From contig HF989149.1 in the NCBI GenBank assembly GCA_000431275.1, forward strand, positions 1 to 31,480: a stretch of 31,480 nucleotides of DNA, in the 5' to 3' direction. Positions 23,699-31,319 of the stretch are shown here, in pieces. How positions within the stretch are numbered: the stretch's first letter is position 1; each line of letters begins with the position of its first letter. This DNA is from Prevotella sp. CAG:755 (GTDB lineage Bacteria > Bacteroidota > Bacteroidia > Bacteroidales > Bacteroidaceae). Under the pieces are notes generated by a model. It saw nothing but the letters and a program-made list of their open reading frames with translations. It did not search any database and was not told the origin of the DNA. The position numbers and the translations under genes are program-made.

Positions 23699-24283
23699 AT
23701 GGAAATTTATTCGGAAGACAACACGCAAGAGACACACCGACGCGGACGTATTGAGGTGATTTGCGGCTCCATGTTCTCAGGCAAGACAGAAGAGCTCATC
23801 CGCCGCTTACGACGGGCGCAGTTTGCCAAACAACGCATCCGCATTTTCAAACCGGCCATCGACGTACGCTACGCCCACGACGCCGTTGTCTCGCACGACT
23901 GCAACTCCATCTCGTCCAACCCGGTGAAAGATTCATCCGAACTGCTGGAAATCGGACACGACGTGGAAGTGGTCGGCATTGACGAAGCACAGTTTTTCGA
24001 CGACCGCCTGCCACAAGTGTGCGGCGAACTGGCGTCACGGGGCATCCGCGTAGTCGTGGCAGGACTGGACATGGACTTCAAAGGCCAGCCATTCGGCCCT
24101 ATGCCCGCCTTGTGCGCCATTGCCGAAGAGGTGACCAAAGTACATGCCATCTGCGTGCGGTGCGGAGACTTGGCCTACGTGTCACACCGCACGGTTCCGG
24201 GCGAGAGCCGCGTGCTTCTTGGCGAGAAAAATGAATACGAGCCGCTTTGCCGGCGCTGTTTCGAAAAAGCCTGCAAGCACTGA
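23699..24283 (+). CDS. tdk: Thymidine kinase
   Basis: Type II thymidine kinase of 194 residues for pyrimidine salvage, phosphorylating thymidine with ATP. Walker A is GSMFSGKTE (near 23-31) and the Walker B/DEAQFF block is near 94-99. [14 protein letters not shown] is the lid/substrate region. A structural zinc site is made by CVRCGD (near 151-156) and CRRCF close to the C-terminus. Length and motif order are normal. The downstream HAD phosphatase begins 5 bp after the stop, so the two are co-transcribed. Confidence 0.95.
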   Translation: MEIYSEDNTQETHRRGRIEVICGSMFSGKTEELIRRLRRAQFAKQRIRIFKPAIDVRYAHDAVVSHDCNSISSNPVKDSSELLEIGHDVEVVGIDEAQFFDDRLPQVCGELASRGIRVVVAGLDMDFKGQPFGPMPALCAIAEEVTKVHAICVRCGDLAYVSHRTVPGESRVLLGEKNEYEPLCRRCFEKACKH

Positions 24284-24288
24284 CCGCC

Positions 24289-24942
24289 ATGCCACGATAC
24301 ACCCACGTCCTGTTCGACCTCGACGGCACCCTGACCGATTCCCGCGTCGGCATCACACGATCTGTGGCTTACGCATTGAGACAATTCGGCATACACGTGG
24401 ACAACTACGACACGCTCACACCATTCATCGGGCCACCGCTGATGGAATCGTTCCAGTCGATCTACCACTTCGATGAAAATCAAAGCCGCCTTGCCTCGCG
24501 CCACTACCGGCACTACTTCCTTGACCGCGGATGGGCCGAGAATTCCGTTTATCCCGGCATCCCCTCCCTGATCCAGGACCTGCACAGACAAGGCGTCCAC
24601 CTCTACGTGGCCACGTCAAAAGGTGAGCAGTCGGCCCGACGCATTCTGACCCACTTTCACTTGACGCCCTATTTCGACTTCATCGCCGGCGACACGCCAC
24701 GCCACCGTCGCCCGACGAAGGTCGACGTCATCCGCCACCTCATCAAGAGGCAAGGCGTCTGCCCGACAGACCGGGCTGTCATGGTCGGCGACCGCCGCCA
24801 CGACATCGAAGGGGCATGCCAAGCCGGCCTTCCCTCGCTCGGCGTCACCTACGGATACGGCAACCGGGAAGAACTTATGCAGGCCGGAGCAACGGATATC
24901 GTAGACACCGTCGACGCCTTACGCCGTTTCCTGCTGGCGTAA
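24289..24942 (+). CDS. HAD-family phosphatase (phosphoglycolate phosphatase-like)
   Basis: Haloacid-dehalogenase phosphohydrolase of 217 residues. Motif I is FDLDGTLTDS with nucleophile D10 and acid D12, followed by a helical cap. Motif II is the Thr/Ser in YVATSKGE, and motif III/IV is MVGDRRHDIEGA (near 163-174). It belongs to the Gph/PgmB-like group with a class I cap. The substrate is undetermined. I use the ATG at 24289; the frame is open to 24247, but that extension lies inside tdk. Confidence 0.9.
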   Translation: MPRYTHVLFDLDGTLTDSRVGITRSVAYALRQFGIHVDNYDTLTPFIGPPLMESFQSIYHFDENQSRLASRHYRHYFLDRGWAENSVYPGIPSLIQDLHRQGVHLYVATSKGEQSARRILTHFHLTPYFDFIAGDTPRHRRPTKVDVIRHLIKRQGVCPTDRAVMVGDRRHDIEGACQAGLPSLGVTYGYGNREELMQAGATDIVDTVDALRRFLLA

Positions 24943-24988
24943 GCATGCACCTTCCGACCATCACTGCACCGTTCAAACCTGTCCGTGC

Positions 24989-25030
24989 GACAGGAAAAAC
25001 GGTCAGTATGATAGAAAAATCTGTCAGTAC
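24989..25030 (+). repeat. 21-bp repeat array D, before thiL
   Basis: Two tandem 21-bp units at 24989-25009 and 25010-25030 match at 16 of 21 positions. They begin GACAGGAAAAACGGTC and GATAGAAAAATCTGTC and both continue AGTA. The first 16 bases match array A at 15 positions. The array sits in the 162-bp gap between the HAD phosphatase gene and thiL. Confidence 0.7.
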
Positions 25031-25104
25031 ATCAAGACTTACGCCCAGCCGTCGCGTGCAGAGGCCTTCCGCCATATATCCACCCAAAACCAGCAAACAG
25101 ACCT

Positions 25105-26142
25105 ATGAAACGTACCGAAATATCGACCCTCGGCGAGTTCGGCCTCATCCGACACCTCACCGAAAACCTTCCGCTCACCCAAAAAAGCACGCGATACGGC
25201 ATCGGCGACGACTGCGCCGTCCTCGCATACCCCGACAGTCCCGTCCTTGTCACCAGCGACATGCTCATGGAAGGCGTCCACTTCGACCTCATCTACACGC
25301 CGCTCAAACACCTCGGTTACAAGGCGGCAATGGTGAACTTCTCCGACATCTACGCCATGAACGGCACTCCTTGCCAGCTCGTCGTCAACCTCGCCGTCAG
25401 CAAACGTTTCGCGGTCGAAGACCTCGAAGCCCTCTACGCCGGCATCCGGCTGGCCTGCGAACAGCACAGCGTAGACATCGTGGGCGGCGACACCACATCG
25501 TCACTCACCGGACTGGCTATCAGCATGACCTGCATAGGTGATGCGGAAAAGGATCACATCGTCTACCGCAACGGAGCACACGACACGGATCTCATCTGCG
25601 TCAGCGGCGACCTCGGCGCCGCCTACATGGGCCTGCAATTATTGGAGCGCGAAAAAGCCGTATTCGCCCATCAGACAGACAACAAGACAGCGGCGCAACC
25701 CGATTTCAGCGGCCGGGAATACCTGCTCGAACGCCAGCTCAAGCCAGAAGCCCGGCGCGACATCATCACCGCCCTGCGCGAGGCAGGCATACGCCCAACA
25801 GCCATGATGGACATCAGCGACGGCCTCTCCTCTGAGATGCTGCACATCTGCACCCAAAGCCACGTAGGCTGCCGCATCTATGAAGAACGCATCCCCCTCG
25901 ACTACCAAACCGCCGTGACCGCCGAAGAGTTCAACATGAACGTCACGACCTGCGCCCTCAACGGTGGCGAAGACTACGAACTCCTCTTCACCGTACCCCT
26001 CACTGAGCACGACCGCGTCTCCGCTATTAAGGACGTGAAAGTCATCGGCTACATCACCAAAGAAAACCTAGGCTGCTCGCTCATCGCCCGCGACGGCCAG
26101 GAATTCACCCTCAAAGCCCAAGGTTGGAATCCACTCAAATAA
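25105..26142 (+). CDS. thiL: Thiamine-monophosphate kinase
   Basis: ATP-dependent kinase of 345 residues making thiamine diphosphate from thiamine monophosphate, the last step of cofactor synthesis. The PurM/ThiL-fold motifs are GIGDDCAVL (32-40), SDMLMEGVHFD, VNFSDIYAMNGTP, IVGGDTTSS near 124-133, MDISDGLSSE near 235-244 and NGGEDYELLF near 286-295. The length is normal. It follows repeat array D and ends about 40 bp before the tRNA promoter. No THI-box riboswitch is evident in the 162 bp upstream. Confidence 0.95.
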   Translation: MKRTEISTLGEFGLIRHLTENLPLTQKSTRYGIGDDCAVLAYPDSPVLVTSDMLMEGVHFDLIYTPLKHLGYKAAMVNFSDIYAMNGTPCQLVVNLAVSKRFAVEDLEALYAGIRLACEQHSVDIVGGDTTSSLTGLAISMTCIGDAEKDHIVYRNGAHDTDLICVSGDLGAAYMGLQLLEREKAVFAHQTDNKTAAQPDFSGREYLLERQLKPEARRDIITALREAGIRPTAMMDISDGLSSEMLHICTQSHVGCRIYEERIPLDYQTAVTAEEFNMNVTTCALNGGEDYELLFTVPLTEHDRVSAIKDVKVIGYITKENLGCSLIARDGQEFTLKAQGWNPLK

Positions 26143-26181
26143 GCAAATCCGCCGCAAATAATAAAAAAATCACGAATTTCG

Positions 26182-26213
26182 TTTGTCAATTCATACAAAG
26201 TCCTTATCTTTGC
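26182..26213 (+). promoter_or_regulatory. Strong promoter of tRNA-Phe
   Basis: TTTG (26182-26185), a 19-base spacer and TATCTTTGC (26205-26213) match the Bacteroidetes consensus exactly. The tRNA begins 20 bases after the -7 box. Confidence 0.88.
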
Positions 26214-26232
26214 ACCCGAAAACAAACGGAAA

Positions 26233-26305
26233 GGTGCCATAGCTCAGTTGGTAGAGCAAAGGACTGAAAATCCTTGTGTCCCCGGTTCGATTCCTGGTGG
26301 CACCA
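26233..26305 (+). tRNA. tRNA-Phe (GAA)
   Basis: A 73-base cloverleaf. The acceptor arms are GGTGCCA (26233-26239) and TGGCACC (26298-26304), with discriminator A. The D arm is AGCTCAGTTGGTAGAGC and the anticodon loop CTGAAAA has GAA at 26266-26268, which is position 34-36. The T arm contains GGTTCGATTCC. The CCA end is not encoded. It has its own promoter and terminator. Confidence 0.97.
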
Positions 26306-26330
26306 CTTTGAAGAAAAGCAATTAGTAGTA

Positions 26331-26369
26331 AACTCCTGATTTCTAGACGAAATCGGGAGTTTTTGTTTT
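26331..26369 (+). terminator. Rho-independent terminator after tRNA-Phe
   Basis: The stem is AACTCCTGATTT (26331-26342) with AAATCGGGAGTT (26350-26361), one G-T pair, a seven-base loop, followed by TTTTGTTTT. Confidence 0.9.
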
Positions 26370-26572
26370 CTTGCAAGACGCAAAAAAGTGCGGAATATGA
26401 CCGCTTCCGGTGTCACACAAGGTGGGGCGGGAATCTCCATCGAAAAAGGCTCCTTTTTACTAAGTTTGCAACACCTCACACAAATATACAACAGTTTTGG
26501 GTTTTATACAATAAGCCACCGAGAGACTGCACCTTGTCGGCCGCACCTTACCTAGCATTTGAAGAGCTGCCA

Positions 26573-26581
26573 TATCTTTGC
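26573..26581 (+). promoter_or_regulatory. Orphan rightward -7 box
   Basis: TATCTTTGC is a perfect -7 box, but no -33 box lies at 19-21 bases and no plus-strand gene follows. It is the only notable plus-strand signal in the 360-bp gene-free stretch 26371-26729; the rest of that stretch shows nothing I can name. It could start a short RNA ending at the hairpin at 26659-26692, or be chance. Confidence 0.3.
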
Positions 26582-26651
26582 TTACACTTGCCTCTTACAG
26601 GCCGATACAGCGAGGATATCGCACGCCCTCATCCTTTCTTCCGTTCCATCA

Positions 26652-26692
26652 TAAAAATCCCGGCCGCAGCCTGAGCGAGGTCTGCGGCCGGG
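26652..26692 (-). terminator. Terminator of the YfhO-family gene
   Basis: CCCGGCCGCAG (26659-26669) pairs perfectly with CTGCGGCCGGG (26682-26692). On the minus strand it is followed by ATTTTTA (26652-26658). It lies 37 bp beyond the stop of the membrane protein and ends the ahcY-yfhO transcript. Confidence 0.88.
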
Positions 26693-26729
26693 AAAACCAT
26701 GTTAAACAGATATTCAGTCGCGTTTTGGG

Positions 26730-29294
26730 CTATACACGTCCCTTGCGGCTACGACGAACAGCCAGCACAAGTGCCGTCACAAACCCGATCAGTACAAGAG
26801 CAATGGCCACGTAGGCAATGGTCTCGGTCACAGTGATGCTCGTCGGGCGGAACTCCATGACGACAGTATGCTTGCCGGCCGGCACGTGAATAGCGCGCAG
26901 GGTGTAGTTGGCCCGCCCTACCTCGACAGGATTTCCGTCGACAGCGGCAGTCCATCCCGGATAATAAATCTCCGAGAAAACAACTACGCCGCCTTTCGGC
27001 GAGTTGACCTCGTAGTGCATCTCATTCGGTGCGTACTTCGTAAGTCTCACGCTGCATCCAGCCGTTGGCAGAGCGTCGCCTATGGCAGACTTGAACTTGG
27101 CGTCCGCCACGGCTTCATGTTTCAGGTTAAGACGTCCAAGTGCGGCCATCTCATCGTCGGCCGTATTCACATACTGTACGCGGTCGACGAACCAAGCCTC
27201 GCCATTGGCATAAGGATTCCGGACGGGAATGCCCTGTCCGTCCTGGCTTGGGAAGATGAAGTAACGCGTGTTCAGCATGTTGAGCACGGGGAAGATGGAG
27301 TCGCCCGATACAAGGCTCATGTCGGCTCCGGCCGAAGCGACAGCCGAATAGGCCGCATCGAGTTCCGGTTTGAGATGGCGGTCGATAAGGTCCTGATAAC
27401 GGCGAAGTTTGGCAGCATGATATCCGCCGATGTTCTTGTGCCATGCGCCGATGGTGTTGTCGTTGAAAGTGTCATGCGTCAGGTCGACAACACGATAGTC
27501 AAGCCCCTTGTCCTGCAAGATGAACTCGTCGGCCCGCGTCTTTTTCGCCTCGGTCACCTGGGCAGGTTCCGTGAAGTTATCATCGTTCAGATAGTGACGG
27601 TTGACGTTCCACATATCCACAAGCGACACAAGGATAAACACGGCGCAAAGCAGCCAGGCCTTCAACTTGCCTCTTCCGTAAAGCCACAGCAGCGATGCGC
27701 CAAAGGCGATGATACCGAACGAGCGCCAAGCCGACGCCGTGAGGATAGCATGGCGGACAGAGGCGATACTCTCGCGATACGTAGCCAAGAAGTCAGGCGG
27801 GAAGATTCTTCCAAGCTGCGTGAAGATATCAGCCTCTTGCATTGAGAGGCAGTCGCCGAAGAACAATCCGGGGAAGAGCGCGAACAGCAAAGCCACGCCG
27901 CCGGTCAGTCCGAAGCTGACGTAAAAATAAACAGGCTTCTGCTTTAACAGCTCCGGCTGACGGATCACGGCTGCCAGTCCCAACATAGCCAGCAGCGGGA
28001 TGGTGAACTCGGCCATGACCAAAGCAGACGACACGGTGCGGAACTTATTATACATCGGCAGGTAGTCGATGAAGAAGTCCGTCACACCCGGACTGTGGTG
28101 TCCCCACGCAAAAAGAAGCGACAGCATCGTGGCAGCCAGTAAGCCCCACTTGATGGGGCCACGCACGTAGAACACACCCATGAAGAAGAGCAGACACACG
28201 AGCGCTCCGACATAAACGGGTCCCACAGTGAACGGTTGGTTACCCCAATACTGGTTCAGGCCGGGCGTAGCCTGCGCCATGCGACCGTCGATCTCCGACA
28301 GCGTCTGATAGGTCTGAGCCACACACTGCTGATAGGTTGGGAAAGCATCACTCTCGCTGGCTTTGGGATTGTCCATCAACGACCCCGACCCGCCGCCTTT
28401 TACGTTGGGCACAAGGAGTGTCCAGGTCTCGCCCAGGCCATAGCTCCACTGCGTGATATAACTGCGTTCGAGGCCGCTTCCGGTCGCCTCATCTGTGGAA
28501 TGGGCCGGCTGGGTCAGCTCGCTCTTGCCACGCATCGTCTCCTTGCTGTATTCATACGTATGGTACAGGTTCGAAAGGTTGGCACAAAGGCCGAGCATTC
28601 CGGCCAGCACCACGACACCCGTGGCGCGCAGGAACTGGGGCAGGGTATGACGGCGGATGGCGTCGACCAGATAGGCCACCACCATGAGCAGCATGACGAA
28701 GAAGAAGTAGTAAGTCATCTGCAAGTGGTTCGACAGGATTTGCAGGGCGGTGAAAAGTGCCGTCACTGTCCCTCCCCAGAGCAACCGCCCGCGATAGCAA
28801 AGCACGAGGCCCGCGATGGTCGGCGGAATGAAAGCCAGTGTCAGGACTTTCCAGATGTGTCCGGCAGCAATGATGATGAAGAAATAGGACGAAAACGCCC
28901 ACACCACAGCGCCCAAGGCAGACAGCCACACTTTGAAATTGAACGCACGCATCAGGATATAGAACCCCAGAAGATACGCAAAGACGTAGAAGACGACCCC
29001 AGTCGTCCCGAGGCCATATATGCGGTTGAACGAACCCAGCACGCGGCTCGATTCATAGGAGGGTGCGATCTGGTAGGTAGGCATGCCGCCGAACAAAGCG
29101 TTGGTCCAACGCGACGACTCGCCGGTTGCCTCACGATAGGCGTTGATCTCATTGTTCAATCCGACGCCAGCCGTATTGTCGTGCCCGCCGAGGACGAGCC
29201 CCTCACTGACAGGTCCCGCGAAGTAGCAGAACGAAATGACAAGAAAAGCCACCACGGCTATCAGGTCGGGGGCTATTTTTTTCAAGAAGTCCAT
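26730..29294 (-). CDS. YfhO-family multi-pass membrane protein
   Basis: Large inner-membrane protein of 854 residues with a dozen or more hydrophobic helices in the first 560 residues. An extracytoplasmic beta-rich region follows, then one C-terminal helix (about 825-846, ETIAYVAIALVLIGFVTALVLA) and a basic tail. The N-terminus has an FYxxP-like organisation and GLVLGGHDNTAGVGL, typical of GT-C-fold glycosyltransferase relatives. The C-terminal MEFRPTSI and YYPGWTAAVDGNPVEV segment is the signature of YfhO. Relatives act in glycosylation of lipoteichoic acid or similar polymers; the substrate in Bacteroidetes is not known. It follows ahcY after 18 bp on the same strand. Confidence 0.86.
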   Translation of the reverse strand: MDFLKKIAPDLIAVVAFLVISFCYFAGPVSEGLVLGGHDNTAGVGLNNEINAYREATGESSRWTNALFGGMPTYQIAPSYESSRVLGSFNRIYGLGTTGVVFYVFAYLLGFYILMRAFNFKVWLSALGAVVWAFSSYFFIIIAAGHIWKVLTLAFIPPTIAGLVLCYRGRLLWGGTVTALFTALQILSNHLQMTYYFFFVMLLMVVAYLVDAIRRHTLPQFLRATGVVVLAGMLGLCANLSNLYHTYEYSKETMRGKSELTQPAHSTDEATGSGLERSYITQWSYGLGETWTLLVPNVKGGGSGSLMDNPKASESDAFPTYQQCVAQTYQTLSEIDGRMAQATPGLNQYWGNQPFTVGPVYVGALVCLLFFMGVFYVRGPIKWGLLAATMLSLLFAWGHHSPGVTDFFIDYLPMYNKFRTVSSALVMAEFTIPLLAMLGLAAVIRQPELLKQKPVYFYVSFGLTGGVALLFALFPGLFFGDCLSMQEADIFTQLGRIFPPDFLATYRESIASVRHAILTASAWRSFGIIAFGASLLWLYGRGKLKAWLLCAVFILVSLVDMWNVNRHYLNDDNFTEPAQVTEAKKTRADEFILQDKGLDYRVVDLTHDTFNDNTIGAWHKNIGGYHAAKLRRYQDLIDRHLKPELDAAYSAVASAGADMSLVSGDSIFPVLNMLNTRYFIFPSQDGQGIPVRNPYANGEAWFVDRVQYVNTADDEMAALGRLNLKHEAVADAKFKSAIGDALPTAGCSVRLTKYAPNEMHYEVNSPKGGVVVFSEIYYPGWTAAVDGNPVEVGRANYTLRAIHVPAGKHTVVMEFRPTSITVTETIAYVAIALVLIGFVTALVLAVRRSRKGRV

Positions 29295-29312
29295 AGGTTA
29301 GAATTGTCAGAA

Positions 29313-30731
29313 TTAATAACGGTAGTGTTCAGCCTTGTACGGTCCCTCGACGGGCACACCGATGTAGTCGGCCTGCGCCGGGGTCAGGCGGGTCAGGTGG
29401 GCACCGACGTGTGCCAGGTGCAGACGGGCCACTTCCTCGTCGAGCGCTTTCGGAAGACGGTAGACGCCCACATCATGAGGATGCTGGAAAAGCTCCATCT
29501 GGGCGAGTACTTGGTTCGTAAAGGAGTTAGACATGACAAACGACGGATGCCCCGTAGCACAGCCAAGGTTCACCAGGCGGCCGTCGGCCAGCAGCGTGAT
29601 ACGATGGCCGTCGGGAAAACGGTAACTGTCGACCTGAGGTTTGATTGGCGTACACTCGATGCCGGGCACACGCTTCAAGGCGTCGACCTGTATCTCGCTG
29701 TCAAAATGGCCGATGTTGCAGACGATGGCCTGGTCAGGCATGGCCTGCATGTGGGCCACGGTGATAACGTCGATGTTACCAGTCGTCGTAACGAAGATGT
29801 TGCCGATAGGGGCGGCTTCATCCATCGTGACGACTTCAAAGCCTTCCATAGCTGCCTGCAAGGCGCAGATAGGGTCTATCTCTGTGACGAGCACACGGGC
29901 TCCGTAGGAACGCATGCTCTGCGCACAACCCTTGCCGACCTCGCCATAACCAGCCACGACGCACACCTTACCGGCAATCATCACGTCGGTGGCACGCTTG
30001 ATGCCGTCGGCGAGCGACTCGCGGCATCCGTAGAGATTGTCGAACTTCGACTTGGTAACAGAATCGTTCACGTTGAAAGCGGGGAAGAGCAGTTCGCCGC
30101 GTTCCTGCATTTGATAGAGCCGGTGCACGCCCGTAGTCGTCTCTTCGCTCACACCATGCATTCCAGCAGCCACACGGCTGAAAAACGTCTGATCCTCAGC
30201 CAGGACGCGACGCACAAGGGCTTTCAGCTCAGCCTCGTCGCCGCTTGCAGAAGGCGTGTCGAGCACCGTCGCGTCGCGCTCAGCCTGAACACCGAGGTGA
30301 ATCATCAGTGTGGCGTCACCACCGTCGTCAACGATGAGATTGGGCAGCTGTCCGCCATCGAACCGCATAGCTTGAAGCGTACACCACCAGTAGTCTGCCA
30401 GCGACTCGCCCTTCCAGGCAAAAACACCCACGCCGTCGCCGGCGATGGCTGCCGCCGCATGGTCTTGTGTGGAGTAGATGTTACATGAGCACCAGCGCAC
30501 CTCGGCACCAAGGGCGGTGAGGGTCTCAATCAGAACCGCTGTCTGAATCGTCATGTGAAGCGACCCCATGATGCGGGCGCCGCTGAGAGGTTTTGCCTCG
30601 CCATACTTGGCGCGCAGGGCCATCAGGCCGGGCATTTCGGTCTCGGCAATAGCGATTTCCTTACGGCCGAACGCTTCAAGGCCCATGTCGGCCACGCAAT
30701 GGGGCAAGGTAGAAAAAAGTTCTTTTTCCAT
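29313..30731 (-). CDS. ahcY: Adenosylhomocysteinase
   Basis: NAD-dependent S-adenosylhomocysteine hydrolase of 472 residues, full length, splitting SAH into adenosine and homocysteine in the methyl cycle. Conserved blocks include [50 protein letters not shown] (substrate site) and the NAD-binding [11 protein letters not shown] near 259-269. NIGHFD follows, and the C-terminal KAEHYRY contributes Lys and Tyr to the neighbouring subunit's NAD site. The insertion of about 40 residues after the substrate-binding part is usual for bacterial and plant forms. It has its own -7 box and no SAH riboswitch-like structure in the short leader. Confidence 0.97.
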   Translation of the reverse strand: MEKELFSTLPHCVADMGLEAFGRKEIAIAETEMPGLMALRAKYGEAKPLSGARIMGSLHMTIQTAVLIETLTALGAEVRWCSCNIYSTQDHAAAAIAGDGVGVFAWKGESLADYWWCTLQAMRFDGGQLPNLIVDDGGDATLMIHLGVQAERDATVLDTPSASGDEAELKALVRRVLAEDQTFFSRVAAGMHGVSEETTTGVHRLYQMQERGELLFPAFNVNDSVTKSKFDNLYGCRESLADGIKRATDVMIAGKVCVVAGYGEVGKGCAQSMRSYGARVLVTEIDPICALQAAMEGFEVVTMDEAAPIGNIFVTTTGNIDVITVAHMQAMPDQAIVCNIGHFDSEIQVDALKRVPGIECTPIKPQVDSYRFPDGHRITLLADGRLVNLGCATGHPSFVMSNSFTNQVLAQMELFQHPHDVGVYRLPKALDEEVARLHLAHVGAHLTRLTPAQADYIGVPVEGPYKAEHYRY

Positions 30732-30769
30732 ATCGGGGATTTGTCTATGTTTTTGTTGGGATCAGCCCT

Positions 30770-30778
30770 GCAAAGGTA
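30770..30778 (-). promoter_or_regulatory. -7 promoter box for ahcY
   Basis: TACCTTTGC on the minus strand fits TAnnTTTG, 38 bases before the ahcY ATG. No TTTG box is seen at 19-21 bases upstream. Confidence 0.6.
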
Positions 30779-30858
30779 AGATTTTTTTCCGACGCAACCC
30801 CGCCAGAGAGAGCAAAGGCGCATCCTGCCCGCTCAGTGACTGCCCCTGCCACCAATGC

Positions 30859-30942
30859 CAACGTCTCGACGGGCCGGCTGACAGAAAAAGCGGCCAGCCG
30901 GCCGGGTCTCCCTGTCAGCCGGACAGAAAAAGCCATCGCCCC
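30859..30942 (+). repeat. 21-bp repeat array E, upstream of ahcY
   Basis: Exact 21-bp spacing: units at 30880-30900, 30901-30921 and 30922-30942, with a diverged one at 30859. Units 1 and 3 begin GACAGAAAAAGC; units 1 and 2 end CAGCCG. Across the units, CCGGCTGACAG (30874-30884) and CTGTCAGCCGG (30912-30922) form an 11-bp perfect inverted repeat. Weaker, similar GC-rich units may continue to about 31020. This is the clearest array in the window. Confidence 0.78.
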
Positions 30943-31086
30943 GACCGTCCGAAACGCCGAGGACCCGGAAGGTCCTTTCAAGTCGCCGGACGCCAGCCCG
31001 CCGATTCCCGGCACTTCCCGCACAGGCTAAAACGCCTGTTATTATTTAATGTGTAAATGCAGCATTGCACCGCCAAGAAAAGAAAA

Positions 31087-31119
31087 AGCTTTCCATCTCT
31101 TAGTAAGAGGTGGAAAGCT
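31087..31119. repeat. Palindromic site 1 (left inverted copy)
   Basis: A 33-base near-perfect palindrome centred on 31103. AGCTTTCCA (31087-31095) pairs with TGGAAAGCT (31111-31119), and the inner arms CTCTTA and TAAGAG also pair. One mismatch (T96-G110) allows a wobble pair in RNA. It is repeated inverted at 31287-31319. On the minus strand it is followed by CTTTTTCTTTTCTT, so when transcribed leftward it would resemble a terminator. Confidence 0.85.
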
Positions 31120-31123
31120 GGGG

Positions 31124-31156
31124 GCAAAGGTAGTCACAACTACCAAACAGGCCAAA
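31124..31156 (-). promoter_or_regulatory. Leftward promoter inside the inverted-repeat segment
   Basis: On the minus strand, TTTG (31156-31153), a 20-base spacer and TACCTTTGC (31132-31124) match the Bacteroidetes consensus. The start of transcription would be near 31120, at the edge of palindrome 1. It lies within the segment bounded by the two inverted palindromes, facing left. No rightward promoter box is seen in the segment. Confidence 0.75.
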
Positions 31157-31286
31157 TAAAATCCAAACAAAATCACAGTTTTTTTGAATTTTTTTTTGGA
31201 CCATCGTTGTGTCGACAAAATTACGAAAAACGGAGAAAGTCACAATTGAGTCGCCCAAAACGACGATTATAAGGGCACGACTGAAA

Positions 31287-31319
31287 GATTTTCCACCTCT
31301 TACTAAGAGAAGGAAAGGC
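31287..31319. repeat. Palindromic site 2 (right inverted copy)
   Basis: The reverse complement of site 1 is repeated here. Twenty-one consecutive bases from 31290 are identical, then one mismatch, then GGAAAG (31312-31317). The outer arms differ, so this copy is less symmetric than site 1. Its centre is at 31303, exactly 200 bp from that of site 1. Beyond it, to the window end, I see no supported gene; there is no T tract on its right side. Confidence 0.85.

Noticed and set aside
24247..24288. Longer start for the HAD phosphatase
   Set aside because: The extra 14 residues would be encoded inside tdk and precede the conserved FDLDGT motif with no family support; the ATG five bases after the tdk stop is better.
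28236..30488. Plus-strand open frame of 750 codons
   Set aside because: It lies opposite the well-supported ahcY and YfhO genes, is rich in His/Arg/Gln as expected for an antisense reading of GC-rich codons, and matches no family.
30859..30942. CRISPR array
   Set aside because: The 21-bp units are contiguous without spacers, diverge strongly from each other and have no cas genes nearby.
31087..31319. Insertion sequence or transposon remnant
   Set aside because: There is no transposase fragment, the outer ends lack an obvious target duplication, and the internal promoter with palindromic ends fits an invertible segment better. A miniature element cannot be wholly excluded.
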